Notes under the pieces: model-generated
What the model was told of the DNA's origin: nothing
The model's input: the letters and a program-made list of their open reading frames with translations, nothing else
The model's database searches: none
DNA from: Trichomonas tenax
Lineage: Eukaryota; Parabasalia; Trichomonadida; Trichomonadidae
Length of the DNA stretch: 28,851 nucleotides
Assembly (NCBI GenBank): GCA_023091735.1
Contig: JALKBU010000663.1
Span: 1 to 28,851, forward strand
Direction of reading: 5' to 3'
In this document: positions 28,598 to 28,851 of the stretch, one piece after another
Position numbering within the stretch: position 1 is the first letter of the stretch
Layout of the letters: the number at the start of each line of letters is the position of its first letter
Position numbers and translations under genes: made by a program

Positions 28598-28669
28598 TGT
28601 CAAAAGTAATTTATTTATTGCTGTGCTTTGTGATAATTTTTGTTTATTGTCAGATTTGGCAAATTGACA
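28598..28669 (-). promoter_or_regulatory. TGTCA/TGACA motifs before the membrane glycoprotein gene
   Basis: In gene orientation TGACA ends four bases before the ATG at 28593 (plus strand 28598-28602), and an inverted TGTCA-N12-TGACA pair lies at 28648-28669. This matches the placement seen at three other starts and favours 28593 as the ancestral start codon. Confidence 0.4.
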
Positions 28670-28762
28670 GTTGGATTGACTCTATTTTTGGCAGTATTTT
28701 TCCTTCTGCGGTGTAGTCCCGCGGCCTTCATAACTTTTTATCTGATCAATATTTTTTCGATT

Positions 28763-28776
28763 TGAAAGTACTTTCA
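28763..28776. repeat. Perfect 14-bp palindrome
   Basis: TGAAAGTACTTTCA, followed at once by CATGTACAT. It lies in the intergenic right edge of the window. It may be a binding site for a dimeric factor; no further support. Confidence 0.35.
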
Positions 28777-28851
28777 TGTACATATTGATAGTTGTCTATC
28801 CAGTGGTATAAGTGGCACAGTCTATATATCTATCAAATCATTGATTGCATT

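Noticed and set aside
1..28851. CRISPR array, phage or bacterial operon
   Set aside because: No regularly spaced repeats, no ribosome-binding sites, and the gene families are eukaryotic.
1..28851. Spliceosomal introns
   Set aside because: The conserved trichomonad 3' intron motif was not seen, and the reading frames are continuous.

Overview
The window looks like nuclear DNA of a gene-dense, intron-poor, AT-rich flagellated protist, most likely a parabasalid (a trichomonad such as Tritrichomonas or a relative). This is inferred from long uninterrupted reading frames with eukaryotic families (COG7 of the Golgi tether, an SGF29-like SAGA subunit, an NT-C2 protein, a DUF4795/QRICH2-type flagellar coiled-coil protein), from ABCA-type transporters, and from a large multi-membrane-segment PAS/cyclase-like protein of the kind expanded in trichomonads. 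The classical Trichomonas vaginalis initiator is not obvious at the gene starts, so the genus is left open. There is no sign of bacterial operons, Shine-Dalgarno sites, CRISPR arrays, rRNA or tRNA.

Layout. 1-4209: two divergent ABCA-type ABC transporter genes sharing a 110-bp spacer; the left one runs off the window. 4210-6486: a gene-free AT-rich stretch holding a pair of ~110-bp inverted repeats about 0.8 kb apart (4853-4963 and 5757-5867), probably a transposon relic. 6487-9742: a decayed PAS/cyclase-like membrane receptor gene with six in-frame stops (TAA, TGA, TGA, TAG, TAG, TAA) and one apparent single-base shift. 9739-10857 (-) and 11186-12760 (+): two divergent alpha-helical/armadillo-like proteins. 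13418-14194 (+): SGF29-like SAGA subunit. 14690-17509 (-): large helical protein of unknown function. 17998-22302 (-): DUF4795/QRICH2-like flagellar protein. 22807-23487 (-): NT-C2 domain protein. 23938-25989 (-): COG7. 26488-27297 (-): IQ-motif protein resembling C11orf65/MFI. 27578-28552 (-): type I membrane glycoprotein with a YXXPhi tail, whose start is disturbed.

The genes do not form a pathway; this is ordinary chromosomal housekeeping (membrane transport, Golgi trafficking, chromatin, flagellum) with one dead receptor gene and one mobile-element relic. The most interesting non-coding signal is a recurrent TGTCA/TGACA motif. It lies 0-6 bp before the start codon of four genes and forms a 21-bp-periodic array before the NT-C2 gene. 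Longer versions (TTTACATGACAAATAT and TTACATGTCAAA) recur exactly between distant intergenic regions. This may be a core promoter element of the organism. No convincing new multi-gene system was found.
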